From Sva-07 sp963743825 (lineage in GTDB: Bacteria > Actinomycetota > Acidimicrobiia > Acidimicrobiales > Ilumatobacteraceae): 64,000 nt of DNA. Positions 9,350-18,796 of the stretch are shown piece by piece. The notes beneath the pieces were generated by a model that saw nothing but the letters and a program-made list of their open reading frames with translations, was not told where the DNA came from and did no database searches. The stretch spans positions 124,001 to 188,000 of the forward strand of contig CAVURC010000010.1 of NCBI GenBank assembly GCA_963743825.1. Reading direction: 5' to 3'. Within the stretch, counting starts at the first letter, position 1. Each line of letters begins with the position of its first letter. Both the position numbers and the translations under genes were made by a program.

Positions 9350-10190
9350 TCAGCGCGGACCGACGCCGCTGACCTTCTCCGCGGCGAGCACCGTGGTCTC
9401 GGGAATGGCCTCGAGCCGTTCACGGGGAATCGGCATCCCCGAGATCGCCGAGTAGCCGTAGGTTCCCTGCTCGATTCGGGCGAGCGCGGCATCGATGTCG
9501 AGAATGGTCTGGCGTGCCTGAGTGGAGATCACTCGGTCGAGGTCGCGCTGCACCACCATCGTGTCTCCCTCGCCGCCCTCGTCGTCGAACTGCACGTCGC
9601 CCATCTCACCGTCTTCGATGATGCTCGTCGCTTCGTCCTCGAGACGCATCGCCCGAGCGAGCTCGGACTGGCGACGGGCGAGCAGCTCGTCGCGCTGCGC
9701 TTTGAGGAACTTGACGTCGAAGTCCTTGGTGTAGGCGATGCCGTCCTTGCTGTGACCGCGAGGAGGTGGGATCTCGAAGCGCTCGAACTGGGCGTTGGAG
9801 AGCAGTGACGGGGTCATGCTCGTGAGGCTCGGCTTCCTGGGACGCTGCCGGAGTCTTCGCAACCGCCTTCTTCCGCTCGGGAGCCGCTGCCTTGTTCGCG
9901 GGCGCTGCCGTCTTCGCCGGCGCAACCTTCTTGGCAGGCGCAGCCTTCTTCGGCGGGGCCACCTTCTTCGCCGGCGCAGCCTTCTTCGCCGGCGCAGCCT
10001 TCTTGGCAGGCGCGGCCTTCTTGGCAGGCGCAGCCTTCTTCGCAGGCGCAGCCTTCTTCGCCGGCGCAGCCTTCTTCGCAGGCGCAGCCTTCTTCGCCGG
10101 CGCAGCCTTCTTCGCAGGCACGGCCTTCTTGGCCGGCGCAGCCTTCTTCGGCGCCGTGCTCTTGGCGGAACTCGTCTTCTTTGCAGCCAT
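9350..10190 (-). CDS. TraR/DksA-like protein with a histone-H1-like Lys/Ala/Pro N-terminal tail; one frameshift
   Basis: Two overlapping frames read as one protein of about 279 residues. The first part starts at ATG 10190 (MAAKKTSSAKS) and is almost entirely AAPAKK repeats, about 90 residues, very basic. After a break near 9830-9845 the second frame gives NAQFERFEIPPPRGHSKD, a helical stretch (FLKAQRDELLARRQSELAR), acidic DGEMGDVQFDDEGGEG, then IDAALARIEQGTYGYSAISG and PIPRERLEAIP, the DksA C-terminal region. The zinc-finger cysteines are absent: they are replaced by Tyr and Ser. A separate short gene starting at ATG 9817 is possible. DksA/CarD-like proteins act on RNA polymerase; the tail should bind nucleic acid. 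It sits between ileS and lspA. Confidence 0.7.
9905..10165 (-). repeat. In-gene 18-bp repeats encoding AAPAKK
   Basis: Successive 18-bp units encode Ala-Ala-Pro-Ala-Lys-Lys about a dozen times with small variants (KAVPAKK, KVAPPKK, AKTAAPANK). The repeats lie inside the TraR/DksA-like gene. Their copy number could vary by recombination or be misassembled. Confidence 0.85.
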
Positions 10191-10272
10191 GTGCGCTCCT
10201 CCAGGCGGGTGAGCGGCGGACTCTACCGGAACGTCCGCCCGATCGAGCGGCATTGCCGCCGCAGATCGATCG

Positions 10273-13200
10273 TCAAGCCCGCACGACGGTGATCACCGGC
10301 TCGGCGTCACTGCCGGAACGTTCGGTCACGACACTCGTCGCCAACGTCTCACTCGCGATCAACGTTTCGTGCGCGGCCACCGCGTCCAGCCACGGCTCCG
10401 CCGCAACGACGGTGAGCACGATCCGATCCGACACGTCGAGACCGGTGTCCCGTCGCGCCTGCTGGATCAGCCTGACGAGGTCGCGTGCGCGGCCCTCCAG
10501 TTCGAGCTCGGGTGTGACCTCGATGTCGAGCGCCACGACGCCCGCATGAGAGCTGAGCCCGGCGCTCGCCTTGTCGTCCTCGGCAACGAGTTCGAGGGTG
10601 TACTCGTCGGCCTCCAGCACGACACCTCCCACGGTGACCACGTCACCGTCGACGGTCCAGTCGCCCGACTTGTGCGCACGAATCACCTGCTGGACGTCCT
10701 TGCCGAGGCGTGGCCCGAGACGTGCCGGCACCAATTGCAGGCGCTCGGTCGCAACCGAACCGACGTCGTCGGTGAGTTCGACCTGGCGAACGTTCACCTC
10801 GTCGGCGATCACATCGCGGAAGTCGACCAGTCGGTACGCATCGGGTGACGCCACCGTGACGGTCTGCAGCGGCAGCCGAACTCGGCGCTGATGCGCCTTT
10901 CGCACCGAGAGCGTCGCCGAGCAGACATCGCGCACGAGATCCATGGTTGCGACCAGATCGTCATCGGCGGGAAGCTCGTCGAGCACTGGCCAATCCGTCA
11001 GGTGCACGCTGCCGGCAGCTGCGCCGTGGAGACCGGAGTGGATCTCCTCGGCGACGAGCGGCAGGAGTGGAGCGATCACCCTCGTGAGCACCGACAGGAC
11101 CGTGTGCATCGTGTCGATCGCATCGGTGTCGCCCGCCCAGAAACGGTCACGGCTGCGGCGGATGTACCAGTTCGTGAGCACATCGAGGTAGTCACGAACG
11201 ATCTGACACGAGCCGAACAGATCGAAGGCGTCCATCGTCTCGGTGAGATCGCTCACGATCGCGCGGGTCTTGGCCAACACGTACCGATCGAGCACGTTGG
11301 CCGAGTCGATGCGCGCGCTGCCCTGATGACCAGCGGCGTTGGCGTACAACGACAAGAAGTACCACGAGTTCCACAACGGGAAGCAGGACATGGCGAACCG
11401 TGTCGCGCATGCCCTCCTCGGTCACCATGCCGTCGCCGCCGCGCAGGATCGCGGACGACAGCAGATGCCAGCGCATGGCGTCAGCGCCGTGCTTGTCGAA
11501 CATCTCGCGGGGGTCCGGATAGTTGTTGAGGCTCTTCGACATCTTGCGACCGTCGTCGCCGAGCACATTGCCGTGGCTCACGCAGTTCGCGAACGCGGGC
11601 CGGTCGAAGAGCGCCGTGGCGAGAACGTGCAGCGTGTAGAACCAGCCGCGGGTCTGGCCGATGTACTCGACGATGAAGTCGCCCGGGTAATGGTGTTCGA
11701 ACCACTCGGTGTTCTCGAACGGATAATGCACCTGAGCGAACGGCATCGAACCCGACTCGAACCAGCAGTCGAGCACCTCTGGGACACGCCGCATCATCGA
11801 TCGACCCGTCGGGTCGTCCGGGTTCGGTCGCACCAGGTCGTCGACCTGAGGCCGGTGCAGATCGGTCACGGGCACGCCGAAATCGGCCTCGAGTTCGGCG
11901 AGCGAACCGTAGACGTCGGTGCGCGGGTAGGTCGGATCGTCGGACTGCCACACCGGGATGGGCGATCCCCAGAAACGGTTCCGGCTGATCGACCAGTCGC
12001 GGGCATTCTCCAACCACTTGCCGAAGCTGCCGTCCTTGATGTGTGCCGGCTGCCAGTTGATCTCCTGGTTGAGCTCGACCATCCGGTCGCGGATCGCAGT
12101 GACCTGCACGAACCACGACGAGATCGCCCGATACACGAGGGGCTGGGCGCAGCGCCAGCAGTGCGGGTACGAGTGGTCGTAGGTGGCGTGGCGCAGCACG
12201 ACACCGCGCTCCTTCAGTGACGCGGATCACGAGCGGATTGGCATCGAACACGTGCGTGCCCGCCCAGTCGGTGATCTCGGCGGTGTACCGACCGTGCTCG
12301 TCCATCGGACAGATCGTCGGGATCCCGGCAGCATTGGCCACGAGCTGGTCGTCCTCGCCGAAGCCCGGCGCGAGGTGGACGATGCCCGTGCCGTCCTCGG
12401 TCGACACGAAATCGGCGCCCAGCACCTGGAACGCTTCGGCGGTACCGAAGCGTTCCGTCTCCGCGAAGTAGTCGAACAGCGGCCGATATCGCCGCCCCAC
12501 GAAGTCGCTGCCCTTGCGGGTCTCCACGAGGGTCGCCTCGCCGAGTTCGGCCGAATACGAGCCGAGGAGCGATTCGGCGATCACGTAGCGCACGCCGTCG
12601 AGATCGACCACGGCGTAGTCGATGTCGTACCCGACCGCGAGCGCCAGGTTCGACGGCAGCGTCCACGGGGTCGTCGTCCAGGCGAGCATTCGTTCACCCG
12701 TGTCGAGTTCGAAACCGACCGTGAGAGCAGGATCCTGCCGATCGCGATAGACGTCGTCCATGCGCGTCTCGGTGTTGCTCAACGGCGTCTCGCACCGCCA
12801 GCAGTACGCGATCACGCGGAACCCCTCGTAGACCAGGCCCTTGTCCCACAGGGTCTTGAACGCCCACATCACACTCTCCATGTAGGAGAGGTCGAGCGTC
12901 TTGTAGTCGTTGTCGAAGTCGACCCAGCGCGCCTGGCGTGTCACGTACTCGCGCCAGTCGTCGGTGTACTGCAGCACGCTGGTGCGACACGCGTCGTTGA
13001 ATCGGTCGATGCCGAACTCGGAGATCTCGGGATGCCCGGAGATGCCGAGTTCCTGTTCGGCCTTCACTTCTGCGGGCAGCCCGTGGCAGTCCCAGCCGAA
13101 CCGTCGCTCGACGCGACGTCCCCGCATCGTCTGATAACGCGGAATTGCGTCCTTGACGTACCCCGTGAGCAGGTGGCCGTAGTGCGGCAACCCATTGGCG

Positions 13201-13361
13201 AACGGCGGGCCGTCGTAGAAGACGAACTCGTTGGCGCCGAACTCGCCCGGCTCACGCTGGTCGATCGAAACCTGGAACGTGTCGTCCTTGGCCCAACGCG
13301 CGAGGACGTCGTGCTCGAGATCGGGGAAATTCGGCCGGGGGTCGACGTCGGGATAGGACAC
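10273..13361 (-). CDS. ileS: Isoleucyl-tRNA synthetase IleS, with two frameshifts
   Basis: IleS charges tRNA-Ile and edits valine. Three frames join into one protein of about 1,028 residues, normal for the long actinobacterial form. Frame 1 carries the class I HIGH-type motif PHYGHLLTG (residues about 59-67), the Trp/Cys-rich CP1 region and editing-domain blocks (LAWTTTPWTLPSN). After one extra base near 12218 it continues RHATYDHSYPHCWRC and holds the KMSKS loop (DGRKMSKSLNNYPDP). A second extra base in the GGG run at 11378-11380 leads into NSWYFLSLYANAAG and the anticodon-binding domain (RYVLAKTRAIVSDL). Start is GTG 13361, with TAGCAT seven nt before it. An essential gene with two repairable breaks points to sequence error. 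Confidence 0.93.
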
Positions 13362-13368
13362 GACGGCG

Positions 13369-13374
13369 ATGCTA
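13369..13374 (-). promoter_or_regulatory. TAGCAT -10 box for ileS (leaderless start)
   Basis: Read on the minus strand, TAGCAT is followed by 7 nt and then the ileS GTG at 13361. This suggests ileS and the genes after it can be transcribed separately from the long division operon. Confidence 0.45.
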
Positions 13375-13411
13375 CCGAGGCTCGGTCAGCCCGACGCCGG
13401 GAGTTCGGTGC

Positions 13412-14366
13412 TCAGGAGCGTTCGTCGTCGAATGAGAATCGAAAGTCTTCGCCCGACTCGTCGCGCCCGACCGCAGACCCCGGACTCGTCGTCGTCATCG
13501 ATGCGGAACACCGGCATCGCCTCGGTCGGGTCGCCCGTGCCGGTCCAGGGATCGCTGTTCAGATCAGCGGCGTCGACGGCGGATCCAGGAGTCGTGTCGC
13601 CCATCGCGTCGCCGTCGTCGTCAGCAGCGATCTCGGTGACGATCAGCAGGTCCGCCGGCTCGGTGTCGCCCTCGACCGACGCGACGCCGACCTCGTTGTC
13701 GTGTCGTGTCGTGGTGTCGCCGTCTCGTCGTCGTCGGACGCCGACAACAGCGGCGCACGCACGTCACCAAGACCACCCGGAACCCGGTCGGCGATGTCGA
13801 GCAGGGAACTGGCCGCCTCGCGGACCCGGGCTCGCTGGTCGACGAGGAAGGTCTCGAGGTGGTGGACGTCGGATTCGAGGAAGTCGCGCCGCGCCTTGAG
13901 GGCCTCGACCTCACTCGACACGGAGTTGCGCTCGGCCTCACCGATCTTGCGTGCGTCGAGGCGTGCCTCGACGACCAGTTGCGCCGACATCTCGCGAGTC
14001 GAGTCGAGTGTCTTGGCTGCCTCGTCGTTGGCCCGGCGAAGGATCTGCTTCGGCTTCGGCCCGCGCGCTCGCCACCGCCTGGTCGGCCGTGCGCTGGGCC
14101 AGCAGGAGCGTGCGGCTGATCGTCTCGGACTCCTCGACCGAGGCATCGACGGTCGGGGCGGCGGCGGCCGTCGACCCCGCCTCGTTGAGTTCCTGCAACC
14201 GGGCCACCGCGGCCCGCGCTCTCGCCTCCATTGCGGTCGACTGGTTCTGCGCACGTTCGAGTTCGTCGGCGACGTCGCTGAGGAAGACACGAACCTCTTC
14301 GGGATCGGCGCCCTTGCGAACGGTCTTGAACTCGGCGCTGCGGACGCGTTGGGGGTTCATCTCCAT
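13412..14366 (-). CDS. divIVA: DivIVA/Wag31-family polar growth protein, with about three frameshifts
   Basis: DivIVA is a coiled-coil membrane-curvature sensor; in Actinobacteria it directs polar growth. ATG 14366 follows AGGAG at 7 nt. The N-terminal module is clear: NPQRVRSAEFKTVRKGADPEEVRVFLSDVADELERAQ, with the Arg/Gly-containing membrane loop. The frame breaks near 14049 (extra A), after which RRANDEAAKTLDSTREMSAQ and the coiled coil (SEVEALKARRDFLESDVHHLETF) follow. Further breaks near 13720 and in the CCCC run at 13478-13481 lead to a natural acidic end, DESGEDFRFSFDDERS, with the stop at 13412-13414. The total is about 317 residues. The breaks look like sequence errors because each repair restores a coherent protein. 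Confidence 0.85.
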
Positions 14367-14383
14367 GGTGATCTCCTTCGAGT

Positions 14384-15007
14384 TCAGTCGTCGTAGTCGT
14401 CGTAGCGTGGCGCACGCTGTGCGACGGGGGGCTTGAGCAGGTACACACCGGTCGCGACCTTCTCCATCGACCCGTCGAGCGCGTAACAGATCCCGCTCGC
14501 GAAATCGATGAGGCGTCGGGCCACCTCTCGTTCGGTGCCCTCGAGGTTCATGATGACGGGCTGGCCGTCTTTGAACTTGTCGGCGACTTCCTGTGCCTGA
14601 TCGAAACGACGCGGACGAACCGTATGCGGTTCCATGGACCCTCCCGACACGGTGCGCAGACTGTTGGATTGGGCTTGCGACGGATTGGGACGGACCTGCA
14701 CGCCCGAATCGTCGGACCGACCCGACGAGCCATTGCCGGAGGTTCGTCGCGCCGCCGACGCGTCGAAGTCACGCGACGGATAGCTCGGACGGGCCGACAC
14801 CGTGCGCACGGCAGGTTCGTCGGCGTCCGCGTCCCAGCCGCGCTGCGCGTTCGAGCCGTTGGCGCCGGACGATCCACGAGATTCGGCATCACGCTGTCCA
14901 CGACTCTGCCTCGGCGCAGCCGCGGGTTCGTCGTAGTCGTCGTAGTCGTCGTAGGCATCGTCGGGACCCAGACCCAGGTAGTCCATGGTCTTCTTCCAGA
15001 GTGACAT
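14384..15007 (-). CDS. sepF: SepF, FtsZ-ring membrane anchor
   Basis: SepF polymerises on the membrane and tethers FtsZ, replacing FtsA in Actinobacteria. ATG 15007 is preceded by a strong AGGAGGA at 5 nt, which rules out the longer upstream frame. The 207-residue protein begins with the membrane-binding amphipathic helix MSLWKKTMDYLGLG, followed by an acidic, Tyr/Asp-rich linker (DDAYDDYDDYDE), a Ser/Arg-rich disordered stretch, and the SepF core from residue about 120 (VADKFKDGQPVIMNLEGTE, ASGICYALDGSMEKV, GVYLLKPP). It sits between yggS and divIVA, the usual place; a yggT gene, often found here, is absent. Confidence 0.95.
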   Translation of the reverse strand: MSLWKKTMDYLGLGPDDAYDDYDDYDEPAAAPRQSRGQRDAESRGSSGANGSNAQRGWDADADEPAVRTVSARPSYPSRDFDASAARRTSGNGSSGRSDDSGVQVRPNPSQAQSNSLRTVSGGSMEPHTVRPRRFDQAQEVADKFKDGQPVIMNLEGTEREVARRLIDFASGICYALDGSMEKVATGVYLLKPPVAQRAPRYDDYDD

Positions 15008-15081
15008 GCATTCCTCCTGCGTGGCGCAGGTTAGCCGAGCGCACCCCGCACACGGTGGACGGCGTTGCGGGCCGCACTCGT

Positions 15082-15744
15082 TCAGTGACGCGGTGGCCGG
15101 GGGCCGAACAGCGCCGTGCCGATGCGGACTTCGGTCGAGCCCTCCTGCACAGCGACCTCGAGATCGCCACTCATCCCCATCGAGCAGACGTCGAGGCCGA
15201 GATCGTCGACGAGATCCCTCACCTGACGAAAGCCCGCCCGTGCGGATTCTGCCGGCTCCCCGGTGGGCCCGACCGTCATCAGCCCGGCCACGACGAGGCC
15301 GACATCTCGCGCCCGCTCGACCAGCGCCGCCACGTCGACAATCGCACAACCGCCCTTGGCCGGGTCGCCGGTGGTGTCGACCTGGATCAGCACCCGGGCA
15401 GCAGGCGCCCGCTTGGCAACTTCGTCGACCAGCGGCGCTCGGTCGAGGCTCGCCCACACGTCGACGAGATCGGCGACGAGTCTGACCTTGTTCGTCTGCA
15501 GCCGGCCGATGAAGTGGACCTCCGGTGCCAGCCGCTCGATCACGTCACGTTTGGCCGCGAGTTCCTGGGCGTAGTTCTCACCGATCGCCCGACAACCGGC
15601 CGACACCGCGGCTTCGATCGCCCACTCGCCGAACCCCTTCGTGACGGCGACGACACGCACCTCGTGCGTGAACTCACGTTCGACGTCGGCGATCTGACGC
15701 TGGATCGCAGCCAGCGGTTCAGCGATGTCGACGTCGTTGTTCAT
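15082..15744 (-). CDS. yggS: YggS-family PLP homeostasis protein
   Basis: A 220-residue PLP-binding protein of the YggS/PROSC family, which buffers pyridoxal phosphate and has no known catalytic activity. The family blocks are present: VRVVAVTKGF with the Schiff-base Lys, AIGENYAQEL, VHFIGRLQTNK, and the C-terminal phosphate-binding part SMGMSGDLEVAVQEGSTEVRIG. Its ATG overlaps the pgeF stop (ATGA), so it is translationally coupled to it. A 74-nt gap separates it from sepF. Confidence 0.94.
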   Translation of the reverse strand: MNNDVDIAEPLAAIQRQIADVEREFTHEVRVVAVTKGFGEWAIEAAVSAGCRAIGENYAQELAAKRDVIERLAPEVHFIGRLQTNKVRLVADLVDVWASLDRAPLVDEVAKRAPAARVLIQVDTTGDPAKGGCAIVDVAALVERARDVGLVVAGLMTVGPTGEPAESARAGFRQVRDLVDDLGLDVCSMGMSGDLEVAVQEGSTEVRIGTALFGPRPPRH

Positions 15745-16472
15745 GGTGCATCAACTCCTCGGGCGTCGTCTCTCTGCGTGACCTCGCTCCAGCCGACCAT
15801 CGCGTGACGTTCGACGTCGCCACGGCGATGCGAGAACCAACGCCCATCGCATGCCGTGCATGCCCCGCCGATCACGACATCGATGTCGTGGCGTGCGAGT
15901 GCAGCGGTGACCGCCGCGGGAACATCGAGCGCGAGCGCGCCGGATGATGTCGTGGCGGCGATGGCATCCACGTCGACGCCGACACCGGCAGCCACCTGGG
16001 CCAGTTCACGCTCGCCGAACTCGTAGCAGCACGGATGGATGCACGGGCCGAGGATCGCGACAACGGGTCGGGAGCCCGCTGCGACGGCAACGTCGATCAC
16101 CCCGGCTGCGAGGCCGCGCCACCCGGCATGACACGCCACCGGCACACCATGGCGGTCGAACAGCATCACCGGAGCGCAATCGGCTGCCCAGACCGCGACG
16201 GGCCGTGTGGCACGACCCTCGATCGGCGCGTCGCCCACCAGCACGTCGCCGACGCCGACCATCGACGTGAGCGGGGTGTCAGGGCGACTCCGGTAGATCT
16301 CGACTCCGTGCACCTGATCGAGCATGATCCAGCGACTCCTGGTTGCTGCCAATTGCCTCACCACGAGCGCATCGTGCGACACCTGCTCAGGATGCACGTC
16401 GCCGTCGGAGCGCTCCGACACCGTCACGACCGCAACGCACTCGCCGAGATCGCGACGCAGCAGTTCGAGCAT
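15741..16472 (-). CDS. pgeF: Multicopper polyphenol oxidase / purine nucleosidase PgeF (YfiH family)
   Basis: The family includes laccase-like proteins and PgeF, which in E. coli corrects amino-acid misincorporation at UDP-MurNAc. The 243-residue product has the metal-binding signature: DQVHG, VWAADCAPVMLFD, VACHAGWRGLAAGVID, and LGPCIHPCCYEFG. These give the conserved His-Cys-His zinc site. ATG 16472 is 20 nt downstream of the ftsZ stop, and its end overlaps yggS. The ftsZ-pgeF-yggS-sepF order is typical of Actinobacteria. Confidence 0.92.
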   Translation of the reverse strand: MLELLRRDLGECVAVVTVSERSDGDVHPEQVSHDALVVRQLAATRSRWIMLDQVHGVEIYRSRPDTPLTSMVGVGDVLVGDAPIEGRATRPVAVWAADCAPVMLFDRHGVPVACHAGWRGLAAGVIDVAVAAGSRPVVAILGPCIHPCCYEFGERELAQVAAGVGVDVDAIAATTSSGALALDVPAAVTAALARHDIDVVIGGACTACDGRWFSHRRGDVERHAMVGWSEVTQRDDARGVDAP

Positions 16473-16492
16473 GCCGCGTGGCGACCGGTGCC

Positions 16493-17596
16493 CTATTTCA
16501 GGAACGAGGGAACGTCGAAGTCGTCGTCGTCGTCGGTGGAGGCGAGCGGATCGGCGTCGTCGTCGCTGCCGAAGAGTTCGGTGATTCGCGTCGGCGTCGC
16601 ACGCGTCGCCACGTCGCCGGCGATCGACCGGACGGTGGCGGCATCGTCGAGACGGTCGAATCCGGCCGCGATGACGGTGACGCGCACCTCGTCGCCCATC
16701 TCGTCGTCGATCACCGTTCCGAAGATGATGTTTGCGTCCTGGTGAGCAACGCCGTGGATGATCTCCGCAGCAGCGTTCATCTCGAACAGGCCCATGCTCG
16801 ACGGGCCGGTGATGTTGAGCAACACGCCGCGGGCTCCGTCGATCGCCGATTCGAGCAGCGGGCTCGAAATCGCCGCCTTGGCTGCCGAGACCGCACGGTC
16901 GTCGCCGCTCGCCTGACCGATTCCCATGAGCGCGGAGCCGGCATTGGACAACACCATCTTGACGTCGGCGAAGTCGGTGTTGATCAGGCCCGGCGTCGTG
17001 ATCAGCCCGGTGATGCCCGACACACCCTGGAGGAGCACCTCGTCGGCCATCTTGAACGCATTGAGCACGCTCGTCTTGTCGTTGGCGACCGTGAGCAGAC
17101 GATCGTTCGGAATGACGATCAGTGTGTCGACCTTCTCCTTGAGCTTCTGGACACCGTTGTCGGCCTGCACGGCACGACGACGGCCCTCGAACGAGAACGG
17201 CCGAGTGACGACACCGACGGTGAGTGCACCCGCCTCGCGGGCGATTTCGGCGATGACCGGGGCGGCACCGGTACCGGTACCGCCACCTTCGCCCGCCGTG
17301 ATGAACACCATGTCGGCGCCGCGGACCATCTCCTCGATCTCGTCGTGGTGCGCCTCGGCGGCCGAGCGGCCCACTTCGGGGTCGCTTCCGGCTCCGAGAC
17401 CGCGGGTGAGGTCACGTCCGATGTCGAGCTTGACATCGGCATCGCTCATCAACAATGCCTGGGCATCGGTGTTGACGGCGATGAACTCGACGCCTTTGAG
17501 GCCGGCGTCGATCATGCGGTTGACGGCATTGACACCGCCGCCGCCCACTCCGACGACCTTGATCACGGCGAGATAGTTCTGCGGAGCGCCGACCAT
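16493..17596 (-). CDS. ftsZ: Cell division protein FtsZ
   Basis: FtsZ is the tubulin-like GTPase that forms the division ring. I start it at ATG 17596 (MVGAPQNYLAVIKVVG) because GGAGG stands 8 nt before it; the ATG at 17611 would place that site inside the gene. The protein has 367 residues. It has GVGGGGVNAVNRM near the N-terminus, the GTP signature GGGTGTG at residues 104-110, and the T7 loop NTDFADVKMVL. The C-terminus is a short acidic linker ending in DDFDVPSFLK, the conserved tail that binds SepF and other partners. It is the first gene after a 122-nt gap, with its own candidate promoter. Confidence 0.97.
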   Translation of the reverse strand: MVGAPQNYLAVIKVVGVGGGGVNAVNRMIDAGLKGVEFIAVNTDAQALLMSDADVKLDIGRDLTRGLGAGSDPEVGRSAAEAHHDEIEEMVRGADMVFITAGEGGGTGTGAAPVIAEIAREAGALTVGVVTRPFSFEGRRRAVQADNGVQKLKEKVDTLIVIPNDRLLTVANDKTSVLNAFKMADEVLLQGVSGITGLITTPGLINTDFADVKMVLSNAGSALMGIGQASGDDRAVSAAKAAISSPLLESAIDGARGVLLNITGPSSMGLFEMNAAAEIIHGVAHQDANIIFGTVIDDEMGDEVRVTVIAAGFDRLDDAATVRSIAGDVATRATPTRITELFGSDDDADPLASTDDDDDFDVPSFLK

Positions 17597-17657
17597 CAGA
17601 TGATCCTCCATTGGTTCTGGTTCATGAATCGATTCGTTTCAGACGAGCGAGCGCTGG

Positions 17658-17663
17658 ATTGTA
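17658..17663 (-). promoter_or_regulatory. TACAAT -10 box upstream of ftsZ
   Basis: In the gap between ftsQ and ftsZ, the minus strand reads TACAAT, a strong -10, about 60 nt before the ftsZ ATG. The -35 position (GAACCT at 17-nt spacing) is poor. A separate ftsZ promoter is common in division clusters. Confidence 0.45.
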
Positions 17664-17718
17664 CGTGCGCACATCCTGCCAGGTTCGCATCCCGAGAATG
17701 GGGACGGTCGATGCGACA

Positions 17719-18795
17719 TCATCGCACGGTCACCTCGGCCGTCGAGACGTCGATGACCGACACGGGGTCGTCACCGACGTCGGCGAGCTTTCGTTCGAGG
17801 CGCACGAGCTTCTCGATCTGGGCGTTGTCACCGATCGCCGAGCCGAATCGCACCTCGATGGGGCCACTCGGACTCGTGAGCACCAGCACCAGATCGGAGC
17901 CGTCGGGAGTCACCACCATCGACTCGACCCGCGAGCGGATCGTCGGGGTGAGCTTGGTGACGAGCGACGCGGCCGACGAGTAGCCGATCGGGGCGAACTC
18001 GCCGGCGCTCAAGTCGAGCGTGCCCTCACCACTGATCCACACGAGCGCCACCGGTTGGCCTTCGATGACCGCGACGACGCGGCCATCGGCATCGAGCACA
18101 CGCGAGCGGGTGTCCTCACCGAGCATCGATGCCACGGGGGTGCGCTCGCGGATCTCGATCGAGGCCGAATCGGGAAAGGAGGTGCTCACGCGGGCTGCCT
18201 GCACCCAGGGGATGGCCTCGAGCTGGGCCTCGACCTCGGCGGTGTCGACCCGCAGCACCGGGGTACCACGCAGGTCGTCGACGACCGCAGCGAGTTCGTC
18301 TGCGTCCGTGTAGACGTTGCCGGTCACCGTCACGGTGTCGACGGCGAACCACGGCGAACCGAGCACCGCCAACACACCAACCGCCACGAGCACGACCACT
18401 CCGGCGAGCGCGGCCCACCAGAGCCTGCGGCGACTCGCCGCCCGCCGCACTCCGATACGACGTTGTCGCAATCGCGGCTCGATACCCCGTGACGTGGCGT
18501 CTTTGGGCATGAGCGCATCGCTGCTGCCGTCGTCGTCGATGAACACCGGTGCACTGACCGAGCCGTCGCTGACCTGTTCGTCGAGGTACACCGCATCGGG
18601 GAGGTCGTCGCCGCCGATCGAGATGATCGACCGTTCCGGTTCGCCGGCGTCGTCGGACTCCGACTCGTTGTCACCGAACACCCTCGACAACTCGTCGAGA
18701 ACGCCGACGTCGGGGTGTCCCGCGTCGGCATGGTCCGGCACCGTCGTGTTCCCGTCGGGCTCGACCTCCTGCGACGGCCGGCGTCGCCACGCCAT
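17719..18795 (-). CDS. ftsQ: Cell division protein FtsQ (POTRA-domain divisome protein)
   Basis: FtsQ links early and late divisome proteins in the periplasm or pseudoperiplasm. The 358-residue protein has a long acidic cytoplasmic N-terminus (residues 1-105), a basic stretch with repeated Arg (108-124), one membrane segment (about 125-147, LWWAALAGVVVLVAVGVLAV), then the POTRA domain starting FAVDTVTVTGN. The beta domain has RVSTSFPDSASIEIRERTPVA, the family hallmark. The cytoplasmic part is longer than in E. coli but long tails are usual in Actinobacteria. It lies 1 nt after murB. Confidence 0.93.
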   Translation of the reverse strand: MAWRRRPSQEVEPDGNTTVPDHADAGHPDVGVLDELSRVFGDNESESDDAGEPERSIISIGGDDLPDAVYLDEQVSDGSVSAPVFIDDDGSSDALMPKDATSRGIEPRLRQRRIGVRRAASRRRLWWAALAGVVVLVAVGVLAVLGSPWFAVDTVTVTGNVYTDADELAAVVDDLRGTPVLRVDTAEVEAQLEAIPWVQAARVSTSFPDSASIEIRERTPVASMLGEDTRSRVLDADGRVVAVIEGQPVALVWISGEGTLDLSAGEFAPIGYSSAASLVTKLTPTIRSRVESMVVTPDGSDLVLVLTSPSGPIEVRFGSAIGDNAQIEKLVRLERKLADVGDDPVSVIDVSTAEVTVR

Positions 18796-18796
18796 G

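Noticed and set aside
9795..10292. Plus-strand frames rich in LLRRRS or FFAGAA repeats
   Set aside because: They are the antisense reading of the AAPAKK repeat gene; repeats make all frames look patterned.
12183..14396. A 737-residue plus-strand frame
   Set aside because: It is antisense to ileS and divIVA, with Arg/Val/Glu-rich content typical of shadow frames.
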